Part shown: piece after piece, positions 47,742 to 60,024 of the stretch | Layout: each line of letters starts with the position of its first letter | How positions within the stretch are numbered: the first letter of the stretch is position 1 | Assembly (NCBI RefSeq): GCF_020921035.1 | Contig: NC_063151.1 | Span: forward strand, 4,712,001 to 4,776,000 | DNA length: 64,000 nucleotides | Source of the DNA: Rhodamnia argentea | Taxonomy: Eukaryota > Streptophyta > Magnoliopsida > Myrtales > Myrtaceae | Direction: 5' to 3' | Notes under the pieces: model-generated | Seen by the model: only the letters and a program-made list of their open reading frames with translations | Database searches by the model: none | Told to the model about the DNA's origin: nothing | Program-made: the position numbers and the translations under genes

Positions 47742-47766
47742 CTCTCTCTCTCTCTCTCTCTCTCTC
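47742..47766. repeat. (GA)n tract in the VTC2 leader
   Basis: A 25-base CT run (GA on the mRNA strand) ends 24 bases before the VTC2 ATG, between the uORF stop and the main start. Confidence 0.9.
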
Positions 47767-47891
47767 GAAATCGAAAGCAACTAGAACAGGCACGAGAAAA
47801 AATACAAGATCTAAAAACCAGCAACTTGCTTAATACACGCAGTAGAATACGTCGTAACTAGGACGAATACGAAACCCTAAAAAAGAATATG

Positions 47892-48089
47892 CTAGCAGTA
47901 GGGGAGGGAGGAGGGACCGCCGCCGGCGAGGAAGAGGAGGTCGGAGGGGCTGCCGCCTTCGGAGGGGAGGGCGCCTCGTCCGCCGTGCGGCGAAGGGTTG
48001 CCGACGCAGGAGGCGGCGATCAGGCAACCCTTGCGGCGTCGAACGGAGCGGGCATGGATGAGAGGCCGAGTTATGCCGTGTATAGCCGT
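47892..48089 (-). CDS. Non-AUG upstream reading frame of VTC2 (ascorbate feedback uORF), 65 codons
   Basis: An ACG at 48087-48089 opens a 65-codon frame ending TAG at 47892-47894, 173 bases before the main ATG. It has good context (A at -3, G at +4). The peptide starts T/M-AIHGITRPLIHARSVRR, continues KGCLIAASCVGNPSPHGGRG and ends in a hydrophobic SLPYC tail. Established knowledge: plant GGP genes carry a conserved 60-65 residue uORF starting at ACG; ascorbate-dependent ribosome stalling on it lowers GGP translation (Laing and co-workers, Arabidopsis). The frame is also open upstream to a TGA at 48150-48152, with no AUG. The only AUG in the leader before the main start is a frame-shifted 11-codon mini-ORF inside this uORF (48053-48055). 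Confidence 0.92.
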   Translation of the reverse strand, partial: TAIHGITRPLIHARSVRRRKGCLIAASCVGNPSPHGGRGALPSEGGSPSDLLFLAGGGPSSLPYC

Positions 48090-48313
48090 GATGTCTTCAA
48101 CTCGTCTGCCACCGGGTTCTACCCCAACGAACACAACTCGCGCAGCGATTCAAGGTGGAGAGACCGGGCGCTTGTACGAGCGATCGATCGGGAAACTTGG
48201 GTTCGGAATTTTCTAGGGTTCAAGTGAGCGATTGTGAGGGAAGGGAGAGATTTCTGCAGGCAATGTGAGCTAGGATGGTTGGCTGGGTGCGAAGGGGGAA
48301 GATGGGTGGTTCT

Positions 48314-48322
48314 CTTTTATAG
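48314..48322 (-). promoter_or_regulatory. TATA box of VTC2
   Basis: CTATAAAAG on the minus strand. Transcription starting 25-35 bases downstream (about 48285) gives a leader of roughly 570 bases that contains the whole uORF and no earlier AUG. Confidence 0.65.
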
Positions 48323-48329
48323 ATGAAGA

Positions 48330-51300
48330 GAAGAGATTGACTCCGAGGAAGACCCAGAAGATGGCCCGGCAGGTGAAAATGGGTAAAATGGACCCGACCC
48401 GGGGGACCTTCATTCGTCACTGTGAATATACTGTAGACAATACTTGTCTAATTTTCGACAGGTACCGAAATGTCCGAAGCAGAGGCTCGGCTTCGGGATC
48501 GGCCGAACAACTGGATTGGTGGTCGGACGCTGAAATGGACCACTCGGTCGGGGATGCGGGTCGGAGGGAAAAATCTAACCATGGCGAGACCACGTTAACA
48601 CTTTCGTGGGCACACATTATATTTTCCTAATTACGTGGCAAGTAGCTTTCGACACGTGATTTTGAACACACTTAGCAGTCAATTTGTTTATTTAGCAGTT
48701 AAACACCTGAAAAAGATCTTAACGGAAAGCTATAAATTAACAAGAAAAGGGTAAAAAGAAACTTTTTATGACGAAATACGCGCATTAAAAATCGCACAGA
48801 TGGAGAAAAAGGTAACGAAAAAGATAGAAAATAAACGATAATTAAAGATTATCTCAACGAGAATTGTTAACGAAACAACGATGGCTAATTCTCAGACCAA
48901 TTACTAGGGTGAAAGCGGATTAGTGAATATAATTAGGGTGGGCTGCATCTTCCCAAGATATATTGGTCCCTCTCCACACCCACCTGCCTAAGAATGTTGA
49001 AATTTATCAATTAAAGAAAGAAATGGGTGGGCACACATGGTGATAACATGTTTGACGTTTCAACTAGCACGTCCAATAATTCTTGGCAATGGATTGACGT
49101 GGCTTATTCGATTGTTGTCCTGTTAAGAATACAAGTCCGACGGATGCGTCCAAAACCAGCCAACGGAAAATGACTTTTGCGGTCAATTCATTTCTCGACT
49201 TTTTGACTCGTTTTGAATTTGTGTATTGGTGCTTTCATTCTCTTACGCACACGTATCTCTTTTTCTCCCCGGTTGAACGAAGGAGACGTGTCGTGTTATT
49301 GTGTTGCACGATATTAACGTATCACTTTTTCTTCCGGTACAATTTGTTTGGTTGTTTATGAAAAGTGATTTTGTTTTTATTAGAAGGGGAAGTTGTTTTT
49401 TTCCCCGATCTAAGCTTATTTTTTTACTATCAATAAAAAATATTTTTTGTAGATCAATTGATTTTCCGTCATCTAAATACTATGGACTCGAAAAATAATT
49501 TTTCGTAATTAATTTTCCCTTAAACAAAAAGGCTCTAAGTTTGAATTCAATCTGCATTGTCCAAGAGTCTTTATGTATATTTTCTAAGAAAAGCTATGTG
49601 CAGGTAGATTTTTAAACTTTGAATTCCTCGACATCCGATTTTGGCAAATCAATGTCGTTACGTCCTTCAATACATGAGAAAAGTATAATGTTTCCAGAAT
49701 AGGTCAATCAATCGGAACATGAATAAGCAAGTATTAATCGCTTTTCATTCTATATTAGCACTAATTTTTGTTAACATTTGGCTTTGGTTGCTTTGCATGA
49801 CGAGTCCTTTATCTCTTTAGTAAATCAACCACTTAATAAATCAAACCAAGAGCATCGAGTATTTCATTTCTAATCATGCTTTTCTCGCTCCATTTAAGGA
49901 GTACAACGTCGAGTCTATCCTCGCTTGAGCAAAATCAAGGCAAATATGCCATGATCCAATCCGATGGTCAACAATAACAAGTTTCAGATCAGACTGCCAA
50001 CGAGATACAAGTTCAAACATAGCTTAGATTTTAATGACTAACACAAGTATGGGCGACTTTTCCATTCAAAAAGTCACGGGAGGGTAGACTTGTCGGTTGC
50101 TCGACGAAGCTTCTTGTTTCTTGTCCGACTCTCCCGGCCACCTTGAAGCTTGGGAAGCTTTCTTATTGATGGTTCGACTCAATGAAGCTTCTTATAACGT
50201 ACCCAAAAACGAAGTTGTTGCAAGTCTTTGGCAGTAGGTGATGTTTGGAGAGGCGTGAAGAGAAGAAGCTGAAAATTCTTCACAAGAGTCCAGGCGAGGA
50301 AGGTTCGGGGCGGGAGAGAGTCCGAGCCCGAGCCAAGCAAACCCGACCGTACACCAACCGGGCTCGTGGTGGGCCCTCCTTATCTCCACCTCCAAGGGAA
50401 CTTTCTCGAGATGTGGGCGCTTCCCAGTTTCACGTGAGTGCCCGCCACTCTGTTTTTCACCACGTGCTACAAAAACACGTGGGGCTCGGACAATTTCCCC
50501 TTTAACAATTTTGAGGAACCAGCCAGTACACATATAATCGACCAATTTTTTTTTTATTTTATCAAAAACAAAAATCAATCTAAAAACGGCGTAGCGAATT
50601 AAGATGAATTTTTCGACCAAAAAAGAAAAAATTAAGACGAATTTTATCAGAGCCGCGAATTGGGTTGTCGAGCTCGAAAGAACAAATCTCTTCCTCAAAA
50701 TTGGTTGTCCAATCCCTTGAAGCCTTCCTGGCCTTGTTATATTTTCATTTCGAATTTTTATCTCTGAACGATTTCGTTTAGTTAATAAAAAGTATTTTCT
50801 AATGAAAAAAATAATTAAGACGAATTTTATTACAAAAGCATCAGTGATTGGAATTAATGTTCCGTCTATTTTGCAGGAAATAGGAAACTTGAAAAAAATG
50901 CCTTTTTAATAATAATCACTTATATTATTCTAAATAATTAATTAATAAAAAAAATTCTTTATTGTATACATTTTCATGAATTATGAAATTATTATTTTTT
51001 AATTTAAAATATAAATTATTTAGTTTTTGGCGAAATAGCCAGGTAAGCAACAAAATAAAAGGGAACGCCGTAACTCTAGCACGTTACATTTTTTTCTCGT
51101 GATCCGTGCCGTTTCTTTGTTAAGCATGTTTTAATAATTATTTTCAAAGTGCTAAATAATTTGATGGCGAGTGTGATTTAACTGCTAATCAATGGACAGA
51201 CCAGATTCGGAATCTGCTGAGGGCATGATTCTGTGTTAGTGCTGTCATGATTGACTCTTATCAAAATTCTGAATACGTCAACTAAACCAGTTTTTGAATT

Positions 51301-52466
51301 TTTGTGTTTTTTTTTTTTTAAGGCGGCAAGCTTCTCGCCTTCTTTCCCCACACTAATCTTTGGTCGCTTCTGACCACAAAAAAAAAAAAAAAATGGGCCG
51401 CTGAGATTTTCAACATGCGGCGTGTATCATGTCGTAAACGGTTAATTTCCTTAATTATAAATATACCAAAGTAATTACATGGCGTAACGTGATAATTATA
51501 ATCGGCGATGATGTCATCCTCACTTGATATTTGTTTCTTTGGAACGTAATCGACAACGAAATATCTTTCATCGAAATTCTTTGTTCGATTGTTATTAATA
51601 AGAGACAAGTTACGTGGCGATTCCGATCGAGCACAAAGAACATATATGCTTCAAAGGATTTAATCGACAATGAACCGCAATGACACAAAATTTTTACCGG
51701 AACTTAATCAATGACAAAGTCCGATGATATAAAGATGTAACGTATGAATTTAATGGACAACGAAGACTAGAAATCTATAATTAAGATATATGTCGGAATC
51801 TAACCGACAGATAGCGACAATGAGGATACGGGAATCGAAAGATAGCGATTTTTTTTTTTTTGTTATCGTTAGCGCAAGGGTTTTACAAATAGTACGATGT
51901 AACTATTTAAAACCTATAATTGATAGTTGCAAATGAAGGTTACAAATCATGGTTACAACAATTGCAAAATAGTGTTAATAGAAATAACCATCCAACGGTT
52001 ATCCTCGTATCGATTGCTTGTTGTTGATATCGATGACTTCATCGATCGGCTTCAAGCTTCTCGCCGATAACTTCAAATTGTGTGCCGTTCATCCGTGAAA
52101 ATTTGAGATACCGTCGGTTTCAATTTTTTCTCTCGTGATATCGATGAGTCAGCAATACGACGAGATTGTTTTACCAAAGTATGTTGACGTTTTTTTTATT
52201 GAAAGACAGATTTTTTATTAGTTATAAAAAACAACATTTAGAGAAGACATTGAACGAAAAGTCTGAAAATATAGTAGTGGGGCGATTACCCCGTTCATAA
52301 AAAAGGAAAATTAATCTATTTTCTCCTCATTGGATTTCATATTTTACTATTGGTTCTTCTCCTTCCTCTTTCATTATGCATTAGCCATCAAATAATAAGT
52401 TCCAATCGATTCACCTTCTCTTATTATGCAGACTTAGAAAAGAACATTTCGAGCTATGGCATTGTA
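48330..52466. other. Intergenic, no gene seen
   Basis: Moderate to high AT content. A dispersed 'tttttcgtaattaattttcc' repeat fragment lies near 49360-49520. The 168-codon frame at 50192-50698 (-) has no family features. Poly(T)/poly(A) runs at 51308-51395 and 51848-51860 suggest worn retroelement pieces. Confidence 0.4.
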
Positions 52467-52477
52467 CCCTAGAACAG

Positions 52478-53669
52478 GGGTTTTTTCCAAATTAATTTTT
52501 TTAAAATAAATATTTACGAAATTATTTTTTTAAAAAAAGTATTTACGAATTTGGGCCTCGCTCGGCAGCCCAAATTTTAGAGCAAGGATTTTTTTTTTCA
52601 TTTCACTTTTTAAGTGTTTTAATTATTTATATTTATAATATTTACTTTATTTCGTATTTTTTTAACATGTTTATATTTATTTTATTTATAATTTTTTTCT
52701 TGTGAATCTTATCTTTATAACATAATTAGCAATAATTAATGTAAAATTTTATTAAGATCTACAATTAATAAATAATGTTGTAATTATGTAATTAATTTAA
52801 AATATTCATAAAATAAAATGTAATATAGCCGCAGGAATATGTTGGAAACCGCAATAATAGATAGATGAGAAATCGCAGCAAAAGAATTAAAAATCCGCAT
52901 GAAAAGATTAAAAACCGCAGCAAAAGAGTGGGAACGAGTAAAGAAAGGGCAAAACTTTGGAAGAGCATATCTCATCGCTCGGGCGTCCGTTTGGGATGTT
53001 TTTTTTTTTTTTTTGATTTCACGTAATTTTTCGAGACGAATCCATTGCAAATAGCCATAGGCAGTTTGTCCTGGCTTTTTTTTCCCCAAAAACGCCGTTT
53101 TCCTTGTCAATTTTGCATTTTCTCCCTCCGGTGCCACTTCTCGATATCGAACAAACCTTCTTTTCCCTCTTTCCCCAAAAAAATTCGGTCCGCTGAAATT
53201 TTGAAAAAAAAACCTCACAAAATACTCTTGACAATTGTTTGGGGAAATTATTTTATGAATATTTTAAATTAATTACATAATTACAACATTATTTATTAAT
53301 TATAGATCTTAATAAATTTTTACATTAATTATTGCTAATTATGTTATAAAGATAAGCTTCATAAGAAAAAAAATTATAAATAAAATAAATATAAATATGT
53401 TAAAAAAATACGAGATAAACTAAATATTATAAATATAAATAATTAAAACACTTAAAAAAATAAAATTTAAAAAAAAAAAGCCCCGCTTGGCGGTTGAGCT
53501 ACCGAGCAGCTGGGGGCGGGCCCAACGGGGCCTGCTTGGCAATTGGGCTGCCGAGCGGGCCTCGCTCGGCAACCCAACCGCCGAGTAAGGCCCAAATTCG
53601 TAAATATTTTTTTTAAAAAAATAATTTCATAAATATTTATTTTAAAAAAATTAAATTGGAAAAAAACCC
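52478..53669. mobile_element. Non-autonomous Mutator-like element with long inverted repeats, 1192 bp
   Basis: The target-site duplication CCCTAGAACAG is exact on both sides (52467-52477 and 53670-53680). The ends are GGGTTTTTTCCAA at the left and its complement (TTGGAAAAAAACCC) at the right. The inverted arms reach inward about 340-420 bases (52478-52815 against about 53250-53669), including matching words such as TTTACGAATTTGGGCC and ATTAGCAATAATTAATGTAAAA. The right arm carries an additional GC-rich piece near 53480-53580. The central ~430 bases are unique here and encode no transposase. A long terminal inverted repeat with a 9-11 bp duplication is the Mutator signature. The transcript could fold into a long hairpin. 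Confidence 0.85.
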
Positions 53670-53680
53670 CCCTAGAACAG

Positions 53681-54418
53681 GATTTCCATTTTATTACATA
53701 ACGTTCGAAGAAAAGTAGCGTCTTTAAACCGATATTGTTGATATATTATGTTCGGTGTACTTTGCGCTATTTCTTTCCTATTGTTTTTTACGACTTTCGA
53801 ATTCCCCCGACAAATCAATTCATCACGAATTCAATGTTGCAACTCTTGAAAGTTTTACATCAAGAGGAGAACCCATACTTCCCGGTACTGGTAAGCTTCG
53901 AATCGAGTCCAAAATATTTCAAAGATTAAGAAATAACCCATCCCAAACGAGACAAAATAGCTGCAGCCCTTGTGAGTTAGGTGTCATTTTGTTTATTATT
54001 GTTCTGAGGATAGGACCGGTTAGGTACATCCATCGCTAAATAATGGTACGTGTCTCTAATTTTAGAGCGGCGTCTCTTTAGAATAAGTTTCGCAATTACA
54101 TCGAATGATCAGCTCGATCTTTAGCTCCTATTCTCCAATTATGCGTGAAAGGGCTAACGTCAGCCAACGACACACCTAGGAATCTTCCTCTATTTTATGT
54201 TTACGCCTAGGAAAATAGCCGTGGTCCCTAGCATTGTCGTTGCATCACCTCGACCTTATGCAAACCTATCCAGTTCCTTGGTCTAATGCAACAGATTGAC
54301 GAGAATCTCGGGTGGGAAAGCTCCCGCAGAAGTTGCGACATCGCTTTAGGCGTCCAAATTTCTTAAAAATGTACATGTTACCTACCAATGCGTATCGGTT
54401 AACGAGTAATAAGTAATA
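53681..54418. other. Intergenic, no gene seen
   Basis: AT-rich spacer between two transposons. No recognisable coding sequence. Confidence 0.4.
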
Positions 54419-54968
54419 GGGAAAATTATCCGAAAAATCATAAACATGTTGCATTTTGACCAATTCAATCATAAACTTTTCAATTATATCGATTGAGCCA
54501 TAAACCTTTTCAAGTTTTGCTAATTGAGTCCATTGGGCCAACTTTGATATGGAATTACCGACGTAGACACTGATCGTCTTAGTAGCACGTCCGTCTTGAC
54601 GTGGACATTTTCTTTATAATAATTTATTTTCATTTAATTATTACTTTTTTACATTTCTTTCTTTTTTACCTAGTGCCAGCAAAGGCGATCTCACCGAGCC
54701 CTCTATGGCCATCAGCAAAAAGTAAAAGGAAATAACAGAAAAAATTTAGAAAAATTTTACAAAATCGTCCATGTCGGCGCCGATACACCATAAGGAGCAA
54801 TTAGCGCTGACTGGACCATCACGTCAGCGCCTTCCGATAAAAAAATCGACTGGATGAACTTATCTAGCAAAATATGAAAAGACTCGGGATTCAATTAGCA
54901 CAATTCAAATGTTTAATTGAATTGAGCAAAAAATTAATAGGTTTATGACTTTCTGGCTTATTTTTTCG
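54419..54968. mobile_element. Inverted-repeat MITE, Mutator-like, 550 bp
   Basis: The ends are inverted relatives (GGGAAAATTATCCGAAAAAT... and ...GGCTTATTTTTTCG). They are flanked by TAAGTAATA (54410-54418) and TAAGTAACA (54969-54977), a 9-bp duplication with one mismatch. Inside are ACGTAGACAC / GACGTGG-type words shared with the copies in the RLP cluster. Non-coding. Confidence 0.65.
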
Positions 54969-54977
54969 TAAGTAACA

Positions 54978-57790
54978 AGGGGTACCTAGCTCATTGCTCA
55001 TCCTCACGGCGTCGTCGTGTTGCAAATCCATCTTTTGCAAACTCGTGTAAGCATCCCGCGAGCAATGCTGTCCTCCTATACATAAAGTCCAGGCTCTTAA
55101 TTAAACAAATTTCGTTTTGTTGCTAATGGGCTGCTGATTCAAGCCCATGGGTCTCAAGTGTCGAGTCGGCCCAGAACTCGTTTTTGCGAATTGCCACCTT
55201 GGGCCGAGTCGAGGTGTACGAAACATGACTCTGATCCTGACCTCCTGAAATAGAATTTGGTACACAATAGGACTGAGCCATGGACTACCAGTTCATCATT
55301 CGGTTCGCCAACAATTTTGAGGAAAAGAAAGGAGAGATTGCCATGATCAATGAATTTTGGTCCAATGAGCGATGTCTTCTATAAATTTTAATTTGTTCAG
55401 TCCCTGAACTATTGGTAAATATTTACTCTAGTCCTTAGATTATATGAAAACGTTAAATGCCATCATTCCGTGAATTCAAGTTAATGGAATCTGCTGGTGT
55501 GACTTTCAATCCCTTAAGTTTCTACGGTGGACAACTAAAAAAAGTTATCGGCAGATTATCCATGTAAGATATTTGTCCCAAATCAGCATATAAGAGTCCA
55601 CCTTATCAAATAACGATGGCTTTGTAATGCCCGTATTTTCTTTTCCCCTTTTTGAAGCAGATGGATTAAAAAAATGGACATGGTGACTAATTATTCTTAA
55701 TACTCTAACGTAGCATATGATTATTCATGTGATAAACTAACGTCTAATTTGTCGTTCGAGCAAATGGAAAGGCTACATCGAACACTTATCAACAAGTTAG
55801 TGACCACATTGAAAAAATTAAAAGTCTAAAAACAATTTGCATACTTGATCAAAATTCAAGAATAATTGTATTTAAGTTCCCTATAACTTACATTCCACAA
55901 CAAGACAATTGCTTATGAGATGGGTTTCGCATGGTAAGGGACAAAATTTGGAATTGGTTTGGGGGGGGCAAATAATTGATGAACATGCATGAGTTTGCTA
56001 TATATGTTTTTTTTTCTTTTATGTCGTTAAGTTAGCTATATGTGTCGACACAATGATCTATTCATTTTACGCCAAGAATGGACATAAGCGTGATCCACCC
56101 TATCTACAAAAGCTTGACAAGATAAGAAAGTGATTATGATAACGTCATCCAAGGATTTTAACTTACTAAATGTAGTGGTGACCAATGTCTTTGCTTACCT
56201 GGAGGAATATATGCTTGGTTGCTTTTTTAGGCACTTTCCATAGATCTCGTCCACGCATGTGGGCCTCGACATGGAAGATTTCGTCCGCCCGTTTGACTTC
56301 GATTGCACTCCCCCTAAAAAGTGGAGACGCGTTTGGGAATAAAAGCAAAAGTACCGGGGCCAAATTCGAAAAGATGGAAGGGCATTAGGGCAAAAGAAAT
56401 GTGGATAAACACACAAGCATGGCATGGGGATATAGGCCGCGTTCGGACAACTTCTCCCAGAAAAAAAAAAAAGTGCGAGAGGATGAGCACATCATGGTTA
56501 ATCTCCAACAACTCGTGTGTACAACCCCAACAACTATGTATGTAGTCTTGATCTCAGAGAAGATGCACGTCGCCATTTCTGTTGAAGGACTCAATAATGC
56601 AGATGCATTGTCTCGTAGATAATCTAGTTAAGCTCCGATGATGTTAAAGAGTTTTGACTTTTACTAATAACTATGGAATCGAGTTCATCTTAAATCGGGT
56701 GTTTAGTTCGATTTCCAAGTCGAGTCCAGTGGGATTGGAACAGTATTGGAGGCCATACAGAAAAGGCCACTCGTACATGGTTTCAAATATATACATATAC
56801 ATACATATATACGTATATGTAAGATATATGTTCCGACCCAAAAAGAAGAAGAAGAGATATACATATATATATAGTGCGCCACAGAGCCACCAATCACTCA
56901 TAGCTGCGTAAGTAAAGTTGCTAGAGTTTTATACTGAGGTCATTGGATTAAGACATACTAATTGTATGTTTATCGTTCTTTCAAGATAAACCGGTGAAGT
57001 CGACCAATTACATTATTCATGCCATGATTATTCATCTCAATTAAGTTCGTATTAATCAAGTCATGTCACCGCGCTGGGAGAATCACAGGTGCTCTCTCAC
57101 CAAATCCGGTCTCCTTTGCACTTAGGTGCTCTCTCCCCCCTCCCCTTCGCCTCGGTGATTGCCTCAACCTGTTTCTTCTCTGTCCATTTCTCGCCATCTC
57201 CTTTGTTTTCTCTACCTTCTTCTCGGTTGGGTTTTGGCATGAAATCTAGCTCTGGTTCATGCTCATTTGGTTCAGAAGATCGTCGGACTCCGAAGGAAGA
57301 TCCTCAAGCCGAAGCCTCTTACTCGGCATCGATTTTCTTTGCTAGTGTTATCTTTCCTTTTTCTCTCCCATTATGTTTTGAGAGTTTGTGAGTATGAATA
57401 ATTTTCTGCTGCTGATTTTGGGTGAATATGGAGAGTGGAGATCGGTTAGGCCATTCGTCCATTCGACCATCAATGGGGATGTTTGTGATTTGGCTTCACA
57501 AACTCTCCGAAATTAAGCCGCTCTCCTCTCCCTATTTAGATTTAAGTTTAGAATTAAGGATTTTACGCTCTCTTTCTAGATCTAGATATAGATATGAAAG
57601 AAGTTCCGGATATCTCATATGTGTTCTTTTAACATATTAATATTGGTATTCTTGGTAGACTATGGTGATAGGGATGTCGAACTTAGACGCGCACCGCAAG
57701 TCGTTGCAATTGATGTAGGAGTTCTCAATGTGTGCTCGTCACTGGCTTTGCTAATCGCTCGTCGAAATTTTTAGATCTATCCTTGGAGGA
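54978..57790. other. Intergenic, no gene seen
   Basis: Mixed AT-rich DNA with an AT/TATG-rich simple stretch at about 56790-56875. A CT-rich stretch at 57080-57400 resembles a leader or retroelement internal region, but no frame in it looks like a known protein. Confidence 0.4.
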
Positions 57791-57794
57791 TGAG

Positions 57795-58465
57795 AGTGTG
57801 CTTCTAGCCGCAGAATATGTTTTGTTATTTATTTTCTGGTGTTTTCTATTTTTTAGAGTTATTTGGGAGCTTGAAAGTATTCTATGTAACTGTTTTGAGT
57901 ATTATCCCGACTAATGAATGGAATCGTTTTTTTTTTTCGACTAAAAAATAAATAATTTAAGTTTTTATTTGAATTTTCAAACTCTCATTTCCTTAATAAT
58001 TTTTTATTTTGGACTTAAGTAAGTCCTTAAACTGCTTTATCTGAATTTTGGGACTTAAAATTCGGGAAAATTTCTTGAGATGAGGGGAAAAAATATATTT
58101 TCTCTTAACGTAGGAGGATGACGGTAGTAAAGGTAGACACCATATTAGCTTCGGCTGGCTACCGTCGAGTAGACTCGTATAGTAGCGACTTGCACTTGGA
58201 GTGAGCCATTGGAGCTTCGGCTTCAACGTTGTTGGCCTGTGCTTTTCATAGTGCTTGTTGGCAACATACCCCCGGTTACAAGCATTGTTCTAGCCGCCGA
58301 ATATAGTTTGTTATTTGCTTTTTGATATTTTCATTTTTTCGAAGTTACTTGAGAACTTGAAAACATTCTATCTAACTCTCTCGATTATTATTTTGATTAA
58401 TAAATAAATTTTTTCGTCGAGAAAAAAAAAAGTTGGCATTTGAATTTTCAAACCGTCATTTCCTT
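57795..58465. repeat. Direct repeat of retroelement-like 3' ends
   Basis: About 57795-57990 and 58285-58465 share 'tctagccgc.gaatat.ttttgttattt', 'cttgaaa..attctat.taact', a poly(T) run with TCG, and then 'tttgaattttcaaac..tcatttcctt'. The unit offset is about 490 bases. This looks like a doubled insertion or tandem duplication of a LINE-like 3' end. No protein is encoded. Confidence 0.5.
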
Positions 58466-59900
58466 AACGTTGGCATGGGACGATACCCTATCGACCGTCG
58501 TAGGGGTCTACAACCGCACTAAGGTACAAGTGGGTCAGTGGACAATGGTAAGGGGCAGAGAGATATTCCCGGAGGGTCCAAAACATGGCCCGGAAAAGAT
58601 CCTCAAATTTTTCCAAGGCCCTTCTTTTAGTGGGGCCACCGACACCTTCGCCGGGGGACCCACGTGCGAATACCACGTTTGCGTCCGAGATTAAGCAGCC
58701 CGTGAAGCCAAACATCATGGATTGGCCCGTCCTCGTTCAACGGCGATCCGCCGGCGCCACCCCCACACAAAAAGGGGAAAAAAATAAGAAAGGGGATAAT
58801 AGCTGGTGTTTATGAGCCCCCAAAGAAGATGCTTTCACCGACCTTATCTTTCCCCTCTTCTTGATTTTCTTTTCCTTCTTTTCTTTTGTAAAAGTTCGTG
58901 TGATTTTATCTTGTTTTGCCTCCTTGAGCACTTGCATGCAAATGTCAATAGTCGTTATCCCATTGGGTACTTCCTTTGCTTTAGCTTCCAAGATTCCGGA
59001 TTATTTGGTCCCTTTAAGATGTCCTTGTTATCGACGTCATGCAAAATCTAATAGCGATTGGTTTCAAGATAGATAGGTTCTAGATCTAGAACCCGAAACC
59101 TATCTTATTAAAACCTATTCTCAATCATTGAAACCTGAAATCTATTATGTTTGTCTGATATAGTTTTAGGGTCTACCCAATATGTTTTTTTTTTTAATGA
59201 TTCATTTTTTTTTTAAACCAAGACAAATAGCAACTATAGCGAAATATTATAAGCGACAAAACGGCTCAAAGTAAAACATGAATACAAAATAAAGAGAAAT
59301 ATAATGGGGAAGTCAAGCTCATTTAAGAATAATAAATCATCTTCTTCCAACTTCAAAAAATAAGTTCTACTCGGTTCCCGAGAGGTGGGTTCAACTCCCA
59401 AAACTTGAAACCCATCCATGCAGTACCGGTTCAAAAAGCTTGGAACCCAAAACGAATCTGTTCCTATTGGAATTGAGAACCGGACTTGCTTTTTTGAGCA
59501 ATCTGGTCATGTTCCATGATAGAACCAGATTGGCTACACAACTCTAGTGAAATCTATGCTTGTCCCACTGGTTTCGATACTAATGCGCCGTGCATCATTC
59601 GATTCTCTATTAGATCATGGTTGGTGCAACGTCCTGAAGTTTACTCTTTCAAACTTGTAACCCATGATGCATTCACGTGGCATAACAACAAATAGTCCAA
59701 TAATTGAACTTTCATTGAGCTATTAGATACACACCTCATCATTACCATTTCAAATATCAGGACTGGATGAACATCCTTGGTAATCAACAACACCCATTTG
59801 GTCAGTCAATGCACATCTTCTGCACTTTCTTGACTGATGCAGCTCTCAAATTTTCTTCAGACAGAATATTCCAAGAACATTTCCATCTCTCTGTCTCCTG
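58466..59900. other. Intergenic upstream of the DUF761 gene
   Basis: No gene recognised. Bases 59080-59560 contain words of a worn 'gaaccggttc/aacccgaaacc' repeat related in style to the MITE at 11114-11379, and a poly(T) start near 59185. Confidence 0.4.
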
Positions 59901-59904
59901 CCTG

Positions 59905-59916
59905 CTCTATATAATT
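59905..59916 (+). promoter_or_regulatory. TATA box of the DUF761 gene
   Basis: CTCTATATAATT, about 110 bases before the ATG at 60025, which implies a leader of roughly 80 bases. Confidence 0.7.
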
Positions 59917-60024
59917 GTCTGAGGACCTTCACTCGGCAGTCCCCACGAGTTAACATTCAGATCATCTGACTCTCAGACAAATAAGCCACAGACACAGCAC
60001 TGATTTCCTCCAAGACACCACCTA

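Noticed and set aside
47889-48227. 112-codon plus-strand frame antisense to the VTC2 leader
   Set aside because: Mirror of the conserved uORF; the conservation is explained by the minus-strand peptide.
50192-50698. 168-codon minus-strand frame in the intergenic region
   Set aside because: It has no recognisable domain, its start is not supported, and low-complexity AT-rich ends suggest chance.
52784-53218. 144-codon minus-strand frame inside the Mutator-like element
   Set aside because: Lies in the AT-rich arm and core with no transposase motifs; treated as non-coding.
57089-57391. 100-codon plus-strand frame in a CT-rich stretch
   Set aside because: Ser/Phe/Pro-rich translation of low-complexity DNA, with no initiator ATG at its start.
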